A DNA stretch of 64,000 bases, from NCBI GenBank assembly GCA_023055355.1, contig JALJCS010000054.1:1860001-1924000 (forward strand). Direction: 5' to 3'. Numbering within the stretch: the first letter of the stretch is position 1; every line of letters begins with the position of its first letter. This stretch comes from Agelaius tricolor. Lineage: Eukaryota > Chordata > Aves > Passeriformes > Icteridae. The notes under the pieces are model-generated. The model was not told the origin of the DNA. It did not search any database and saw nothing but the letters and a program-made list of their open reading frames with translations. Shown piece after piece: positions 1 through 11,745 of the stretch. The position numbers and the translations under genes were made by a program.

Positions 1-309
1 CCTGTGCTGATGCCCTGCCACATGTGGCCACCCCAGCAGTGCCACACTGGAGTGGCTGTCACTCAGTGCCTCATGCCAGCACCAAGCCCTGCAGCTGTGC
101 CCAAACCAGGCTCCTCTCCAGAGCTCCCCTTCCCCAGATTAGCACCAGAAAACTGCACAGTGTCACTGCCCCTCAGCCAGAGCCCATCCTGCAGAGAGTG
201 GGGCAGGAAAAGCCAGGAAAAGTGTCAGCCCCAGCTCCAGGACAGCAAAAATGCATTTTCCAGGTGGCTTTGGATCAAATTTGGGATGGCCACGATGGGA
301 GTGAGGGGC

Positions 310-535
310 TTGGGGCTCTGATCCCAGGAACAGGGACAGGAGGAGAGGGAACAGCCTCAGGGGAGAATTCCACTGGGAGAATTCCACTGGGATAATTCCA
401 TCCTGGAAAGGGCAGGGTGGAGTCCCCATCCCTGGGGGGATTTCACAGCCCTGTGGCTGTGACACCTGGGGACATGGGGCAGTGGTGGCAGGGCTGGGGA
501 ATGGCTGCAATGGTTGATCTCAGAGGGTTTTCCAT
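310..535 (+). mobile_element. CR1-like LINE 3' fragment
   Basis: The stretch has the characteristic run of avian CR1 tails: a short-match series around 'ccccatccctgggggg', then 'gggacatggggcagtgg' and a closing 'gatctcagagggtttt'. The same series recurs at 26525-26770 on this strand and at 9180-9440 inverted. It is a 5'-truncated copy, which is usual for CR1. Confidence 0.6.
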
Positions 536-739
536 CCTGCCCATTCCATGATTCCACTGCCCCATCTCCCTGCTGCTCCAGGGATCCCTCCCCAGCCCAC
601 CAGGGCAGCTGCAGCCACCCCAGAGCCATGGCCCTGTGTGTCCCCCTGGGCTCCCCGAGGTCCCTGCTGCCTGTCCCTCCATCCTCATCCTCCTCACCGT
701 GCCTGTGGCACCCTGGGACAACATCCCAACATCCCAGCC

Positions 740-860
740 TGGCACCTGCCCATGGAATCTGGAATGCTCCGGGTTGGAGGGACCTTGAGGCTGTTCCAGC
801 CCTGCCATGGCAGGGACATGGAGCTCCCAGGGTGCTCCAGGCCCTGTCCAGCTGCCCTGG
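740..860 (-). mobile_element. CR1-like LINE 3' fragment
   Basis: On the minus strand this reads as a CR1 tail, with 'cctgccatggcaggg' followed (plus strand) by the block ending 'gctccaggccctgtcca'. It is short and diverged. The same motif order is found in clearer copies at 56270-56540 and 60315-60600. Confidence 0.5.
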
Positions 861-1183
861 GGCACTCCAGGGGTGCAGGTGCTCACTCTGTGCTCTGGTT
901 AATTAATGCAGTCATTAAACACAGGCAGCTCTGGCTGCAGTCCCACCCAAACCCCCCTGACACTGCTGGAAGCAAGGGGAGCTGGGGCTGTTTCACACAA
1001 ACCCATTGTCCTCAGGAGAGAATATTTCCCAGGAAAGGCCTTTCCCCACCATTTCCTTCCCCTCCCTCACCTGGATTCCCTCCCAGCCTGCTCAGCCTCT
1101 CCCCCACTGGAATTCTGAATGAACCCTGGGAAGAGCCTGGCTTTGTCACTCTGCAAAATGTGGGTCAAAAGTCTGCAAAGTGG

Positions 1184-1264
1184 TTTGTCACAGAGAGTGC
1201 CTGTGTGTCATTTGTCACAGAGAGTGCCTGTGTGTCATTTGTCACAGAGAGTGCCTGTGTGTCA
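1184..1264. repeat. 27-bp tandem repeat, 3 copies
   Basis: Three near-identical 27-bp units containing 'cacagagagtgcctgtgtgt' sit end to end. Because 27 is a multiple of 3, the array stays open in several frames, but nothing suggests coding. Confidence 0.9.
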
Positions 1265-1318
1265 TCTGCCTCGGGCAGATGGGGCTGAGTCACTGCTGCT
1301 GCCTCACTCCTGCTCCCT

Positions 1319-2580
1319 CCCAGTCTCTCCTTCCCTTCCCTTCCCTCCTCCTTCCCAAACAATCCCTTCTCCTTCCCAAACAATCCCCTCTCCTTCCCAA
1401 ACAATCCTTTCTCCTTCCCAAACAATCCCTTCTCCTTCCCATCTCTTCCTCCTTCCCATCCTTTCTCCTTCCCAATCCCTTCTCCTTCCAAATCAATCCC
1501 TTCTCCTTCCCATCCTTTCTCCTCCCCAGCTTCTTCTCCTTCCCAGTCCCTTCTTACCAATCCCTCCTTCCTTCCCAACCCTTTCTCCTTCCCATCCCTT
1601 CCACCTTCCCATCTCTTCTTCTCAATCCCTTCTCCTTCCCAATCAATCCCTCCACCTTCCCAATCCCTTCTCCTTTCCAACCCTTTCTCCTCCTCAGCCC
1701 CTCCTCCTCCCCAGCCTCTTCTTCCCAGTCCCTTCTTCCCAATCAACCCCTTCTCCTCCCTAATCCCTTTCTCCTTCCCAATCCCTTCTCCTTCCCATCC
1801 TTTCTTCTTCCCATTCCCTTATCCTCCCCCAATCCCTACTTTCCAACCCTTCCTCCTCCCCAATCCCTTCTCCTTCCCAATCCCTCCCTCCTTCCCATCC
1901 CTTCTCCTCCCCAGCCTCTTCCCCTCCCCACCCCCTTCTTACCAATCTCTCTTTCCTTCCCAACCCTTTCTCCTTCCAAATTCCCTTCCCCCAGTCCCTT
2001 CTCCTTCCCATCCCTTCTTCTTCCCAATCCCTCCCTCCCAGTCCCTTTTCCTTCCCATCCCTTTCTCCTTCCCATCCCTTTTACCTTCCCATCTCTTCTC
2101 CTTCCCAACCACTTCTCCTCCCCAGTCCCTTCTTCCCAATCCCTCCCTTCCTCCCAATCCCTTCTCCTTCCCATCCTTTCTCCTCCTCAACCTCTTCTCC
2201 TTCCCAGTCTCTTCTTACCAATCCCTCCTTCCTTCCCAAACCCTTCTCCTTCCCAGTCCCTTTCCTCCAGTCCCTTCTCCTTCCCATCCCTTCCTCTTTC
2301 TCAATCCCTTCTCCTCCCCAATCAATTCCTTCTCTCTCCATCCCTTCTCCTTCCCATCCCTTCTTTCTCCTTCCCATCCCTCCAGCATCCCAGTCCCTTC
2401 TCCCCAACCCCTTCTCCTTCCCAATCCCTCCTCTTTCCCATCCTTTCTTCTTCCCAATCCCTTCCTCCTCCCCAATCCCTTCTCCTCCCCAACCTCTTCT
2501 TCCTCCCAATCCCTTCTCCTCCTCAGTCAATCCCTCCACCTTCTCAATCCCTTCTCCTTCCCAATCCCTTCTCCTCCCCA
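1319..2580. repeat. 1.3-kb pyrimidine-rich minisatellite
   Basis: About 1.26 kb of degenerate units built on 'cttctccttcccaatccc' (about 17 bp), almost free of purines except A in the 'aatc' core. The purine-rich strand is the SFXN5 sense strand. The long open frames on both strands come from this composition and are not genes. A tract this long could form triplex DNA or impede polymerases (inference). Confidence 0.9.
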
Positions 2581-3077
2581 TCAGATGCTGCCTGGAAGAG
2601 CACAGTGACACCAGGAGAGCCCCAGCCACTGCCTTGTGACAATTTCCCATTAATTTTCTGTGGGAGCTGTTCCTCTTCCCCAGCACAGCACCTTCCACAC
2701 CAGCTGCCCCTTCTGAAGCGAGCAGGAGTTTCAATTTCCTTCATTTGCCTCCTGCATTTGTGCTTGAGGAGAAGAAATTATCACTTGTAAACGGGGAAAA
2801 AAAGGTAAAAGAGGGTTTTTGATCCACAGGGTGTGGGGGAAAAGCTCCCATCCCAGCCCTTCCATCCCTGTTTATTTGGGAGTGCATCCCCTCAGGCAGC
2901 CCTGACATTAATTCACCTGTACAGGACATTAAATCACACAGAACTGGGTCCTTTTGTGCTGGATGCACAAACTGAGCATTCAAAAGCCCCTGGGTTGGTG
3001 TCATGGTCAAGACAGGACTCCCAGACCCAGTGGAGTCTGTGCTCTCCAGCTTTGGCAGCAGCCAGGAACAACCTGGG

Positions 3078-3585
3078 CAAAACCTCCAGGTTATGGGTAA
3101 AAGCCTCCATATTCTGGGTAAAAACCTCCATATTCCAGGTAAAACCTCCATATTTCAGGCAAAAACCTCCATATTATGGGTTAAAAATCTCCATATTCCA
3201 GGTAAAACCTCCATATTTCAGGTAAAAACCTCCATTTTATGGGTAAAAACCTCCATTTTATAGGTAAAAACCTCCATATCCTGGGCAAAAATTCCACATT
3301 TCAGGTAAAAACCTCCATATCCTGGGCAAAATCTCCATATTATGGGCAAAAACCTCCATATCCTGGGCAAAAACTCAGTATTTCAGGTAAAAACCTCCGT
3401 ATCCTGGACAAAACCTCCATATTATGGGTATAAACCTCCATATTCTGGGCAAAAATTCCACATTTCAGGTAAAAACCTCCATATTTCAGGCAAACCCCTC
3501 CATATTATGGGCAAAACCCTCCATATTCTGGGCAAAACCTCTCTATTATGGGTAAAAACCTCCATATTTCAGGCGAAAAACATGG
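3078..3585. repeat. Minisatellite with 'aaaacctccatatt' core
   Basis: About 24 units of 19-22 bp. Each has 'aaaacctccatatt' followed by a variable segment such as 'ccaggt', 'tcaggc', 'atgggt' or 'ctgggc'. Variant units are interspersed along the array. Confidence 0.9.
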
Positions 3586-3917
3586 ACAGAAATGGGGAAG
3601 ATTTTCAGGTAACACCCACAAAAAAAATGGATGTTTTTTGTTTCACAGCACTGACTTGCAGGTAAAATACTTAAAGAGCAGGTTGATTCCCATAAATCCT
3701 CATCCCTGCTCCCATAAGTTGCATGTGCAGAGGAATATGGGGGAAAAGCCCAGAAAATGGGACTGATGTGGTCTTGGAGAGATCACCCAGGCCATCCCTA
3801 CATCCCAGAAATGATCCTTTCCTCAGGAACCCCCATCCCTGGGCATTCCACACCCTCCTGCTGCCATCCCTGGGCCAGGAATGTCCCCACTGCTGCTGGC
3901 ACAGCTCCAGCAGGGGC

Positions 3918-4325
3918 TGGGATGGGGGCAGAAATGGAAATTATTGTACAGGAACAGCCCCCACAAGGCTGGGATCTGGGCAGAAATGGAAATTATTGTA
4001 CAGGAACAGCCCAGACAAGGTTGGGATCTGGGCAGAAATGGAAATTATTGTACAGGAACAGCCCAGATGAGATTGGGATCTGGGCAGAAATGGAAATTAT
4101 TGTACAGAAACAGCCCAGACAAGGCTGGGATCTGTGCAGAAATGGAAATTATTGTACAGGAACAACAGAGACGAGATTGGGATTGGGGCAGAAATGGAAA
4201 TTATTGCACAGGAACAGCCCAGACAAGGCAGGGATCTGGGCAGAAATGGAAATTATTGTACAGGAACAGCCCAGCCAAGGCTGGGATCTGGGCAGAAATT
4301 GAAATTATTGTACAGGAACAGGGCA
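3918..4325. repeat. 52-bp tandem array, 8 copies
   Basis: The core 'cagaaatggaaattattg' recurs exactly every 52 bp at 3929, 3981, 4033, 4085, 4137, 4189, 4241 and 4293. The linker 'aggaacagcccagacaagg' varies slightly. As 52 is not a multiple of 3, the frame rotates between units. Confidence 0.95.
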
Positions 4326-4516
4326 GGGGTTGAGCCATACAGCTGCTGCTAAAGAGCTCACAGGAGTGACAAAAGACTTTAATCAGCTAAAAAATGACAT
4401 TTTTTTCTCTTTAATAGCATGAGCAGTTGGTGTTTGCCCCCAGAAACAGCAGAAATGCCCTTGAGCAGAGCCCTCCCCAGGGAAGAAGCAGAACTGGAAG
4501 GGTTTTTCCCTCTGAC

Positions 4517-4594
4517 CTGTTTGTTGGTGACTCCTGGGGGCAGAGTGCCGTGTTTGTAATCCTCCAGCAGCTGCACTGCCTCCTTCAGGCGGCT
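4517..4594 (-). CDS. SFXN5: SFXN5 exon 3 (sideroflexin-5)
   Basis: This 78-bp exon encodes 26 residues beginning [14 protein letters not shown] and ending PPGVTNKQ, which matches the conserved N-terminal region of sideroflexin-5 after the 'DPRTLFVTE' segment. On the minus strand the acceptor is '...ccctcgcag' just before 4594 and the donor is 'cag|gtcaga' at 4517/4516. Both borders are phase 0, so it joins exon 2 directly. Sideroflexins are multi-pass proteins of the mitochondrial inner membrane. SFXN5 has been described as a citrate/tricarboxylate carrier, while family members such as SFXN1 carry serine (established for the family). This exon lies ahead of the membrane-spanning core, which is encoded off the left edge. 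A chance match is very unlikely given two further collinear exons. Confidence 0.92.
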
Positions 4595-4723
4595 CTGCGA
4601 GGGAAACAAGTACAGAATAAACGGGGGGATCCAGGAAATCCCATCAGGGAACCGTGGGGGAAAAGGGCCTCAGGGATTGTCCACCTGCATGGGCAGGGAT
4701 ACCTCCCACTGGCCCAGGGTGCT

Positions 4724-5485
4724 AAAAAAATTTATTATATTATATTATATTATATTATATTATATTATATTATATTATATTATATTATAATTATTATATG
4801 ACATTATATCACATTACATTACTTTATCTATTAGATATATTGCATTATATTAACTACAATTTATTTTACATTATATAAACTACAATTTATAAATGTAATT
4901 ATATATAATGAAATATCTAATTATATATCACATAATTATATAATATGTAATTTAATCTTGCATTATATTATATGACTTTATCTATTAGATATATTGCTTT
5001 ATATTATATTAACTATTATTTATGTTACATTACATTATATTATTCACTGTTTCTATTTATAAATATAATTACATATAATTAAATAGAAATTTATATATTA
5101 TATAATATATAAATATATTATTTATAATATAAGATTGCATTATATTATATTATATTGTATTATATATATTATATATTATATATTATATATTATATATTAT
5201 ATATTATATATTATGTAAATGATATAATATATATAATATTATATATTATTATAACTATTATTGTATACTATAGTATATAATATTATTTATTGTATACTAT
5301 ATTATATACCATATTATGCTATATTATATTATTATATACTATATTATATTATTATATTCTCTATTCTATATATTGCATTATATTAACCATTATTTCTATT
5401 ACATTAACTACTATTCCTATTTATAAATATAACGACATATAATGATGCATAATTAAATATATATAATTAAATGTTATATAATTGT
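4724..5485. repeat. AT-rich satellite-like tract with (ATATT)n
   Basis: A pentanucleotide ATATT run at about 4730-4790 opens into roughly 700 bp of almost pure A/T with many TATATTA-type words. It contrasts sharply with the GC-rich surroundings. Such tracts are prone to slippage and hard to assemble, so its exact length is uncertain. Confidence 0.85.
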
Positions 5486-6446
5486 GCTCATTACAGGGAC
5501 GTGGTTTTGTCCCTGCAGTTCCCTCCCCTCTCCCAGAGCAGCTCTGAATGGAGAGCTGCAGCAAGGCATGAATGGGGCTGCTGCTATTTTTTCCCCTTCT
5601 CTTGAGGAAATCTCAGTAGTTACTATAACAACCCTGGCCAGATCCCATCTTGTTTAGAATGGTAACAAACAGCAAACAAAAAAGCTCAGGCTGGCTTTTA
5701 AAAAAATCTCAGTCTCCACAAATTCCCTCTCCCAGCTCCATGGGGACAGAGGGGAACTGTGGGAAACAGATTTGTAAAAAATGTTCAAAACTTAACAGAA
5801 AGTTTACACAGCATGTATCTGCATGCAAACTTTGAGAGTAAAAATACTAACTTAAAAATATATAGAATGAGACATTGATGAGAGAAAAAACATATACATC
5901 TGTATGCAAACTTTAAGAGAAGAAATACTAACTTTAAACTACTATGGAATAGGACAAGCATTGCTGAGAGAAAAACAGAACTAAAAATAAGTTTCAAAAG
6001 ATGACCTTACAAATAAGACTAAATACTGAAAAAAATACAACTGTGAAAAAATATATTGTAATATGTCCAACAGGAACTTTTGCAGAGAAAGGAGTGTGGA
6101 AAGTATATAATATGTATAAAAATATATACAATTATAGAGTATGTATAATAATATATACTATTATAGAGAAAGAAAGGAGAAAGTCCTGAGGGGGACAAAA
6201 GGGGCACAGAAAGAGAACAAAATGTTAAAGCCAGCTCAGGAGATCCTTCCACACAGCTCTGAGCTGCTCAGGTGCCTTCACCAAACAGCCCCAAAATTAG
6301 GGAAAATCCAGGGTTGCCTCCTATTCCTTCTGGAACAGTCAGGCAGGTTCTTTTAACCAGAACCTGCAAAAATCCAGGTTTTTGGAGCAAAATTTGCCAC
6401 ATCAGCAGCTCCAAGTGCCAGGCAGCTCCAGCTCCTCTCCCTGCTC

Positions 6447-7868
6447 CCTGCAGCTCCATCCATGGCTCTGATATCAACATTTCCCTAAATCACAGCCCAT
6501 CCATGGCTCTGATACCAACATTTCCCTTCTCCACAGCTCCATCCATGGCTCTGATACCAACATTTCCCTAAATCACAGCTCCATCCATGGCTCTGATATC
6601 AACATTTCCCTAAATCACAGCCCCATCCATGGCTCTGATACCAACATTTCCCTTCTCCACAGCTCCATCCATGGCTCTGATACCAACATTTCCCTAAATC
6701 ACAGCCCCATCCATGCTGCTGATGCCAACATTTCCCTAAATCACAGCCCCATCCATGGCTCTGATACCAACATTTCCCTAAATCACAGCTCCATCCATGG
6801 CTCTGATACCAACATTTCCCTAAATCACAGCTCCATCCATGGCTCTGATACCAACATTTCCCTAAATCACAGCCCCATCCATGGCTCTGATACCAACATT
6901 TCCCTGAATCACAGCTCCATCCATGGCTCTGATACCAACATTTCCCTAAATCACAGCTCCATCCATGGCTCTGATACCAACATTTCCCTAAATCACAGCT
7001 CCATCCATGGCTCTGATACCAACATTTCCCTAAATCACAGCTCCATCCATGGCTCTGATACCAACATTTCCCTAAATCACAGCCCCATCCATGGCTCTGA
7101 TACCAACATTTCCCTAAATCACAGCCCCATCCATGGCTCTGATACCAACATTTCCCTGAATCACAGCTCCATCCATGCTGCTGATACCAACATTTCCCTA
7201 AATCACAGCTCCATCCATGGCTCTGATACCAACATTTCCCTAAATCACAGCTCCATCCATGGCTCTGATACCAACATTTCCCTAAATCACAGCTCCATCC
7301 ATGGCTCTGATACCAACATTTCCCTAAATCACAGCTCCATCCATGGCTCTGATACCAACATTTCCCTAAATCACAGCTCCATCCATGGCTCTGATACCAA
7401 CATTTCCCTAAATCACAGCCCCATCCATGGCTCTGATACCAACATTTCCCTAAATCACAGCTCCATCCATGGCTCTGATACCAACATTTCCCTTCTCCAC
7501 AGCTCCATCCATGGCTCTGATACCAACATTTCCCTTCTCCACAGCCCCATCCATGGCTCTGATACCAACATTTCCCTAAATCACAGCTCCATCCATGGCT
7601 CTGATACCAACATTTCCCTTCTCCACAGCCCCATCCATGGCTCTGATACCAACATTTCCCTAAATCACAGCTCCATCCATGGCTCTGATACCAACATTTC
7701 CCTAAATCACAGCCCCATCCATGGCTCTGATACCAACATTTCCCTGAATCACAGCTCCATCCATGGCTCTGATACCAACATTTCCCTAAATCACAGCTCC
7801 ATCCATGGCTCTGATACCAACATTTCCCTAAATCACAGCCCCATCCATGCTTCTGATGCCAACATTTC
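6447..7868. repeat. 42-bp tandem array, about 33 copies
   Basis: The core 'ctccatccatggctctgata' recurs every 42 bp. Two main unit types alternate irregularly, one with 'tccctaaatcacag' and one with 'tcccttctccacag' between cores; a third carries 'catgctgctgatgcc'. The array is highly homogeneous, which implies recent expansion or gene conversion. Confidence 0.95.
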
Positions 7869-8219
7869 CCTTCAGCTCCTCCTCCACAGCAGCCCCAGCT
7901 CTCTGCAAGGTTGTGCCCCTGTTTCCATGTTTATTGGTGCTTTGCTGTCTCTGCTGCTGCCTGTGGGATGAAGTGTCACTCGAGATTTTACAGCATCCCT
8001 GATTAAAAACAAACCCACAACCACGGGGTTTTTTTGGTTTTTTTTTGGTTTTTTTTTTTCCCAGGGTGTCTCATTCCTTCCAGAGCCCCTTTCCTGGGAG
8101 GGAAAACCCTCGAGCACTTCTAGTGGTGGCTGCTGGGGTCTGAGCTCTCACCGAGGGGTGCCAGACAGACCATCTGCAGCAGGATGTGCTCAGAGCTCAG
8201 CCCTGCCAGCAGCAGCAGC

Positions 8220-8935
8220 TCCTGCAGCCCTGGGGACAGGGACAGCACGGCCTGGGCAGGGCAGCACGGCTGGGAACAGCTGGGGCAGGGACAGGGACAG
8301 GGACAGCAGGGCCTGGGCAGGGCAGCACGGCTGGGAACAGCTGGGAACAGCTGGGAACAGCTGGGACAGGGACAGCATGGCCTGGGCAGGGCAGCACGGC
8401 TGGGAACAGCTGGGAACAGCTGGGACAGGGACAGCACAGGCTGGGCAGCACAACTGGAAATGTCTGGGAACAGCTGGGACAGGGACAGGGCCCAGCCTGG
8501 CCTGGGCAGGAGCTGCACAGCTGGAAACAGCTGGGAACAGGGCTCCAGCTGTGGGGGGGACAGGGGATGGGACTGGGAATGGGCCAGGGAATGGGATTCC
8601 AGCTCTGGAAGGAGCAGGGAATGGGCCAGGGCTTGGATTCCAACTTGGATTCCAGGGATGGGACAGAGAATGAGCCAGGAAATGGGCCAGGGAATGGGAT
8701 TCCAGCTGGGAAAGGGACTGGGAAAGGGACAGGGAAAGGGACAGGGAATGGGACAGGGAAAGGGCCAGGGGATGGGTCAGGGAAAGGGATAGGGAATGGG
8801 ATTCCAGCTGGGAAAGGGCCAGGGGATGGGTCAGGGAAAGGGACAGGGAAAGGGACAGGGAAAGGGACAGGGAAAGGGACAGGGAAAGGGACAGGGAATG
8901 GGCCAGGGAATGGGATTCCAGCTGGGAAAGGGCCA
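8220..8935. repeat. G-rich compound minisatellite (gggacaggga)
   Basis: The left half is built from 'cagctgggaacagctggga' units with longer blocks containing 'gcctgggcagggcagcac'. The right half is built from 'gggacagggaaa' and 'gggccaggggatgggtca' units. The plus strand has many runs of three G spaced closely, so G-quadruplexes are possible (inference). Confidence 0.9.
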
Positions 8936-9179
8936 GGGCTGGTCCCTCAGCCTGGGGGGGCTGTGCATGTGCCACCCCAGCTGGGCTGAGCCCCCATCCC
9001 TGGGATCACTGCTGGCTTTGGGTCCAGCCCCTCCAGCCCTCTGCCAAGGGGCTCTTGGGCACAGCCTGGAGTCACCAGGGCCAGGACAGCACCTGCAGGG
9101 ACCTTCTGGAGAGGAGAGCATGGAACAAGCCCTGCCAGCTGCTGCACCCACCCCAGCCCCGATCACACAGCCCCAGAAT

Positions 9180-9450
9180 GGCTCAGCTTGGAATTCTGAG
9201 ACCATTCCAACCATGCCAGCACTGCCAGGGCCACCACTGCCCCTGTCCCCAAGTGTCACATCCACAGGGCTCTGAAATTCCTGCAGGGAGGGGGACTCCA
9301 GCCCTGCCCTGGGCACTTCCAGTGCCTGAGCCCCCTTTCCATGAGGAAATTCCTGCTGATGCCCACCCTGAGCCTCCCCTCTCCTCCTGCCCCTGCTCCC
9401 TGGGAGCAGATCCCAACTCCCAGCTGGTTCCAACCTTTCAGGGGGTTCTG
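9180..9450 (-). mobile_element. CR1-like LINE 3' fragment
   Basis: On the plus strand this runs 'cactgccagggccaccact', 'ctgtccccaagtgtcacat', 'ccacagggctctgaaattcc', then a segment matching the inverse of 26525-26770. It is a reverse-orientation CR1 tail, moderately diverged. Confidence 0.6.
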
Positions 9451-9604
9451 CAGAGCCAGAAATTCCCCGAGGCTCCTTTTCCCCAGGCTGCTGCTCAGGA
9501 GGGGGAAGAACAGCTCCAGCCCTGGGCTGATGGCCACCACCCTGAGCCCCTGCCAGCACAGGGACAACTCAGATGGGTCCCAGAGACACCTGTGTGACAC
9601 AGGT

Positions 9605-9832
9605 GGGCACAGCAGGGCAGTGCCAGCAGCCTGAGAGCCCAGGTGTGACACACAGAGCACAGCAGGGCAGTGCCAGCAGCCTGAGAGCCCAGGTGTGACA
9701 CACAGAGCACAGCAGGGCAGTGCCAGCAGCCTGAGAGCCCAGGTGTGACACACAGAGCACAGCAGGGCAGTGCCAGCAGCCCGAGAGCCCAGGTGTGACA
9801 CCCAGGGCACAGCAGGGCAGTGCCAGCAGCAC
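9605..9832. repeat. 50-bp tandem array, about 4.5 copies
   Basis: The word 'agcagggcagtgccagcagc' recurs every 50 bp with a near-identical remainder 'ctgagagcccaggtgtgaca'. The last unit carries two or three changes. Confidence 0.95.
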
Positions 9833-9919
9833 CACCCTCCTGCCACAGCCACTGCAGGGCCAGGCCTGCACCAGGCTCTGGGGACACCAGAGATGGGCTG
9901 GGTTCAGGGACAGCCTGGT

Positions 9920-10115
9920 GTCACCTTGGGCTCTGGCATCACCCTGGGCTCAGGGGACAGCCTGGCATCACCCCTGGGATCGTCACCCTGGGATTGTCAC
10001 CCTGGGATTGTCACCCTGGGCTCACACTGGGACTGTCACCCTGGGACTGTCACCCTGGGATTGTCACCCTGAGAGTGTCACACTGGAACTGTCACACTGG
10101 GACTGTCACTGTGGC
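9920..10115. repeat. 14-15-bp minisatellite 'tgtcaccctgggat'
   Basis: About ten to twelve units of 'tgtcaccctgggattg' with changes such as 'actgtcacactggg' towards the right end. Confidence 0.85.
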
Positions 10116-10274
10116 ATTTTGGGCAGGATCTCTGTGTGATCTCTGTGTGCCCTGAGCTCTGGGGTCCCACCTCCAGCCCAGCCATGGCTTGGGGGATGTG
10201 CCCCAATCCCAAGGTGGGGGAATGTGCCCCAAACCAAGGACCCTGTGGCCACCAGCAGCAGCAGCAGCTGCACA

Positions 10275-10530
10275 GCTGTGGCTGGGGGATGGAGCTGTGG
10301 GGATGCATTGGGGGGATGCACTGGGGGGATGGATGCAGCTTTGGGGGGATGCATTGGGGGGATGGATGCAGCTCTGGGGGGATGCACTGGGGGGATGGAT
10401 GCAGCTCTGGGGGAATGCATTGGGGGAATGCAGCTTTGGGGGGATGCAGCTTTGGGGATGCAGCTTTGGGGATGCAGCTGTGGGGGGATGCAGCTGTGGG
10501 GATGCAGCTGTGGGGATGCAGCTGTGGCCC
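10275..10530. repeat. G-rich minisatellite 'ggggggatgcagct'
   Basis: Units of 15-33 bp built from 'tggggggatgcattgg', 'ggatggatgcagct' and 'ttggggatgcagct'. The long open frames that cross this array arise from the repeat. Confidence 0.85.
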
Positions 10531-11244
10531 AGCCCAGTCTGGGCCCCGTCCCTGCTCCCCAGGATGACACAGACACACAGACACCAGACTTGACTCCAGC
10601 TGGCCCCATTGTATTGGATCCACAGTGACAGACAAGAGGAGCCAGAAACTTTTTGTTCGAGTGGAGCCAGCAGCTGTGACACTGAATAAACACAGACAGG
10701 CAATCTGCTGAGTAAGAAGGTATGGTTCATATAAATAACATACATCTAATCCTGCTTCCATCTCAGCCCCAAATATGGGAATGCAAGATGCTCTGCAGCT
10801 CCAGGCTCTGAACAATGAGACACAGCAAAGGCAGGCAAGAGGCGGCCCCTGGAGCTCTCCTGGCTTCTGATTTCACTGGGAATTATTGTCCCTCCTTCCC
10901 AGAGTGCCAACAGGCTCCTGGCACTGGGGTGAGTCCCCCTGGTCAGAATATCTGCTGCCCCATGGACCTTCCCCATTACACAGCAATGAAATTATTACTG
11001 CCATCATTTGTGCCTCCCACGTCCCCAGGCCAGGCCCTGCAGCCCCAGGGGGCACCTTGGGGACAGCACTGGTGACCCTGCAGGACACAGGGTCCCTCTG
11101 AGGGCAGCAGCTTGTGGATGTGCAGCTGCCAGGAGATGGTTCCACTGGAGAGGGACTGAGGGGTGAATGAGCCACCAAAGGTGAAGGAGAGCCACCAAAG
11201 GTGAAGGAGAGCCACCAAAGCTCCTCCCCAGAGGAGCTGCAGCA

Positions 11245-11745
11245 CTGCCAGCACTGCCACCTCTGTCACCTCACTGCCAACACTGCCACCTCACTGCCAC
11301 CATAGCCAGCACTGCCATCTCTGCCAGCACTGCCACCACAGCCACCACTGCCACCACTGCCACCACTCTGCCACCTCACTGCCACCACTCTGCCACCTCA
11401 CTGCCAGCACTGCCACCTCTGTCACTTCACTGCTACCTCACTGCCAGCTCTGCCACCACACCCACCACTGCCACCTCACTGCCACCTCACTTGTCACCAC
11501 TGCTGCTACTGCCACCACTGCCACCTCACTGCAACCTCACTGCCAGCACTGCGACCCCACTGTCACCACTGCCACCTCACTGCCACCACTGCCAGCACTG
11601 CCACCCCACTGTCACCACTGCCACCCCTCCCACCACTGCCACCTCACTGCCAGCTCTGCCACCCCACTGCCACCTCACTGCCACCACTGCCACCACAGCC
11701 ACCACTGCCACCCCACTGTCAGCACTGCCACCTATGCCAGGGCCA
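11245..11745. repeat. Minisatellite 'actgccaccactgccac'
   Basis: Roughly 500 bp of units of about 9-12 bp ('actgccacc', 'tcactgccacc', 'actgccagc', 'actgtcacc'). It is degenerate, with no fixed higher-order period that I can see. Confidence 0.85.

Larger units (their letters stand above)
1..4516 (-). other. SFXN5: SFXN5 intron 3 (partial)
   Basis: This is the sequence downstream of the exon 3 splice donor on the minus strand. I found no further sideroflexin exon, so exon 4 must lie off the left edge. It holds a CR1 fragment, a 27-bp triplet repeat, a 1.3-kb pyrimidine-rich minisatellite, a 20-bp-class minisatellite and a 52-bp array, each listed separately. The stretches 535-740, 860-1180, 2590-3060 and 3590-3900 look like unique intronic DNA with nothing recognisable. 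Confidence 0.8.

Noticed and set aside
1165..2790. Frames of up to 536 codons rich in Leu/Pro/Ser or Gly/Lys/Glu
   Set aside because: They are products of the pyrimidine-rich minisatellite. Stops are rare because of base composition only.
4724..5485. AT-rich tract as a replication origin or scaffold attachment site
   Set aside because: It is simple-sequence AT expansion. No specific origin or attachment motif can be argued from sequence alone.
6447..7868. CRISPR-like array
   Set aside because: The units are directly adjacent with no unique spacers, and the genomic context is a vertebrate intron.
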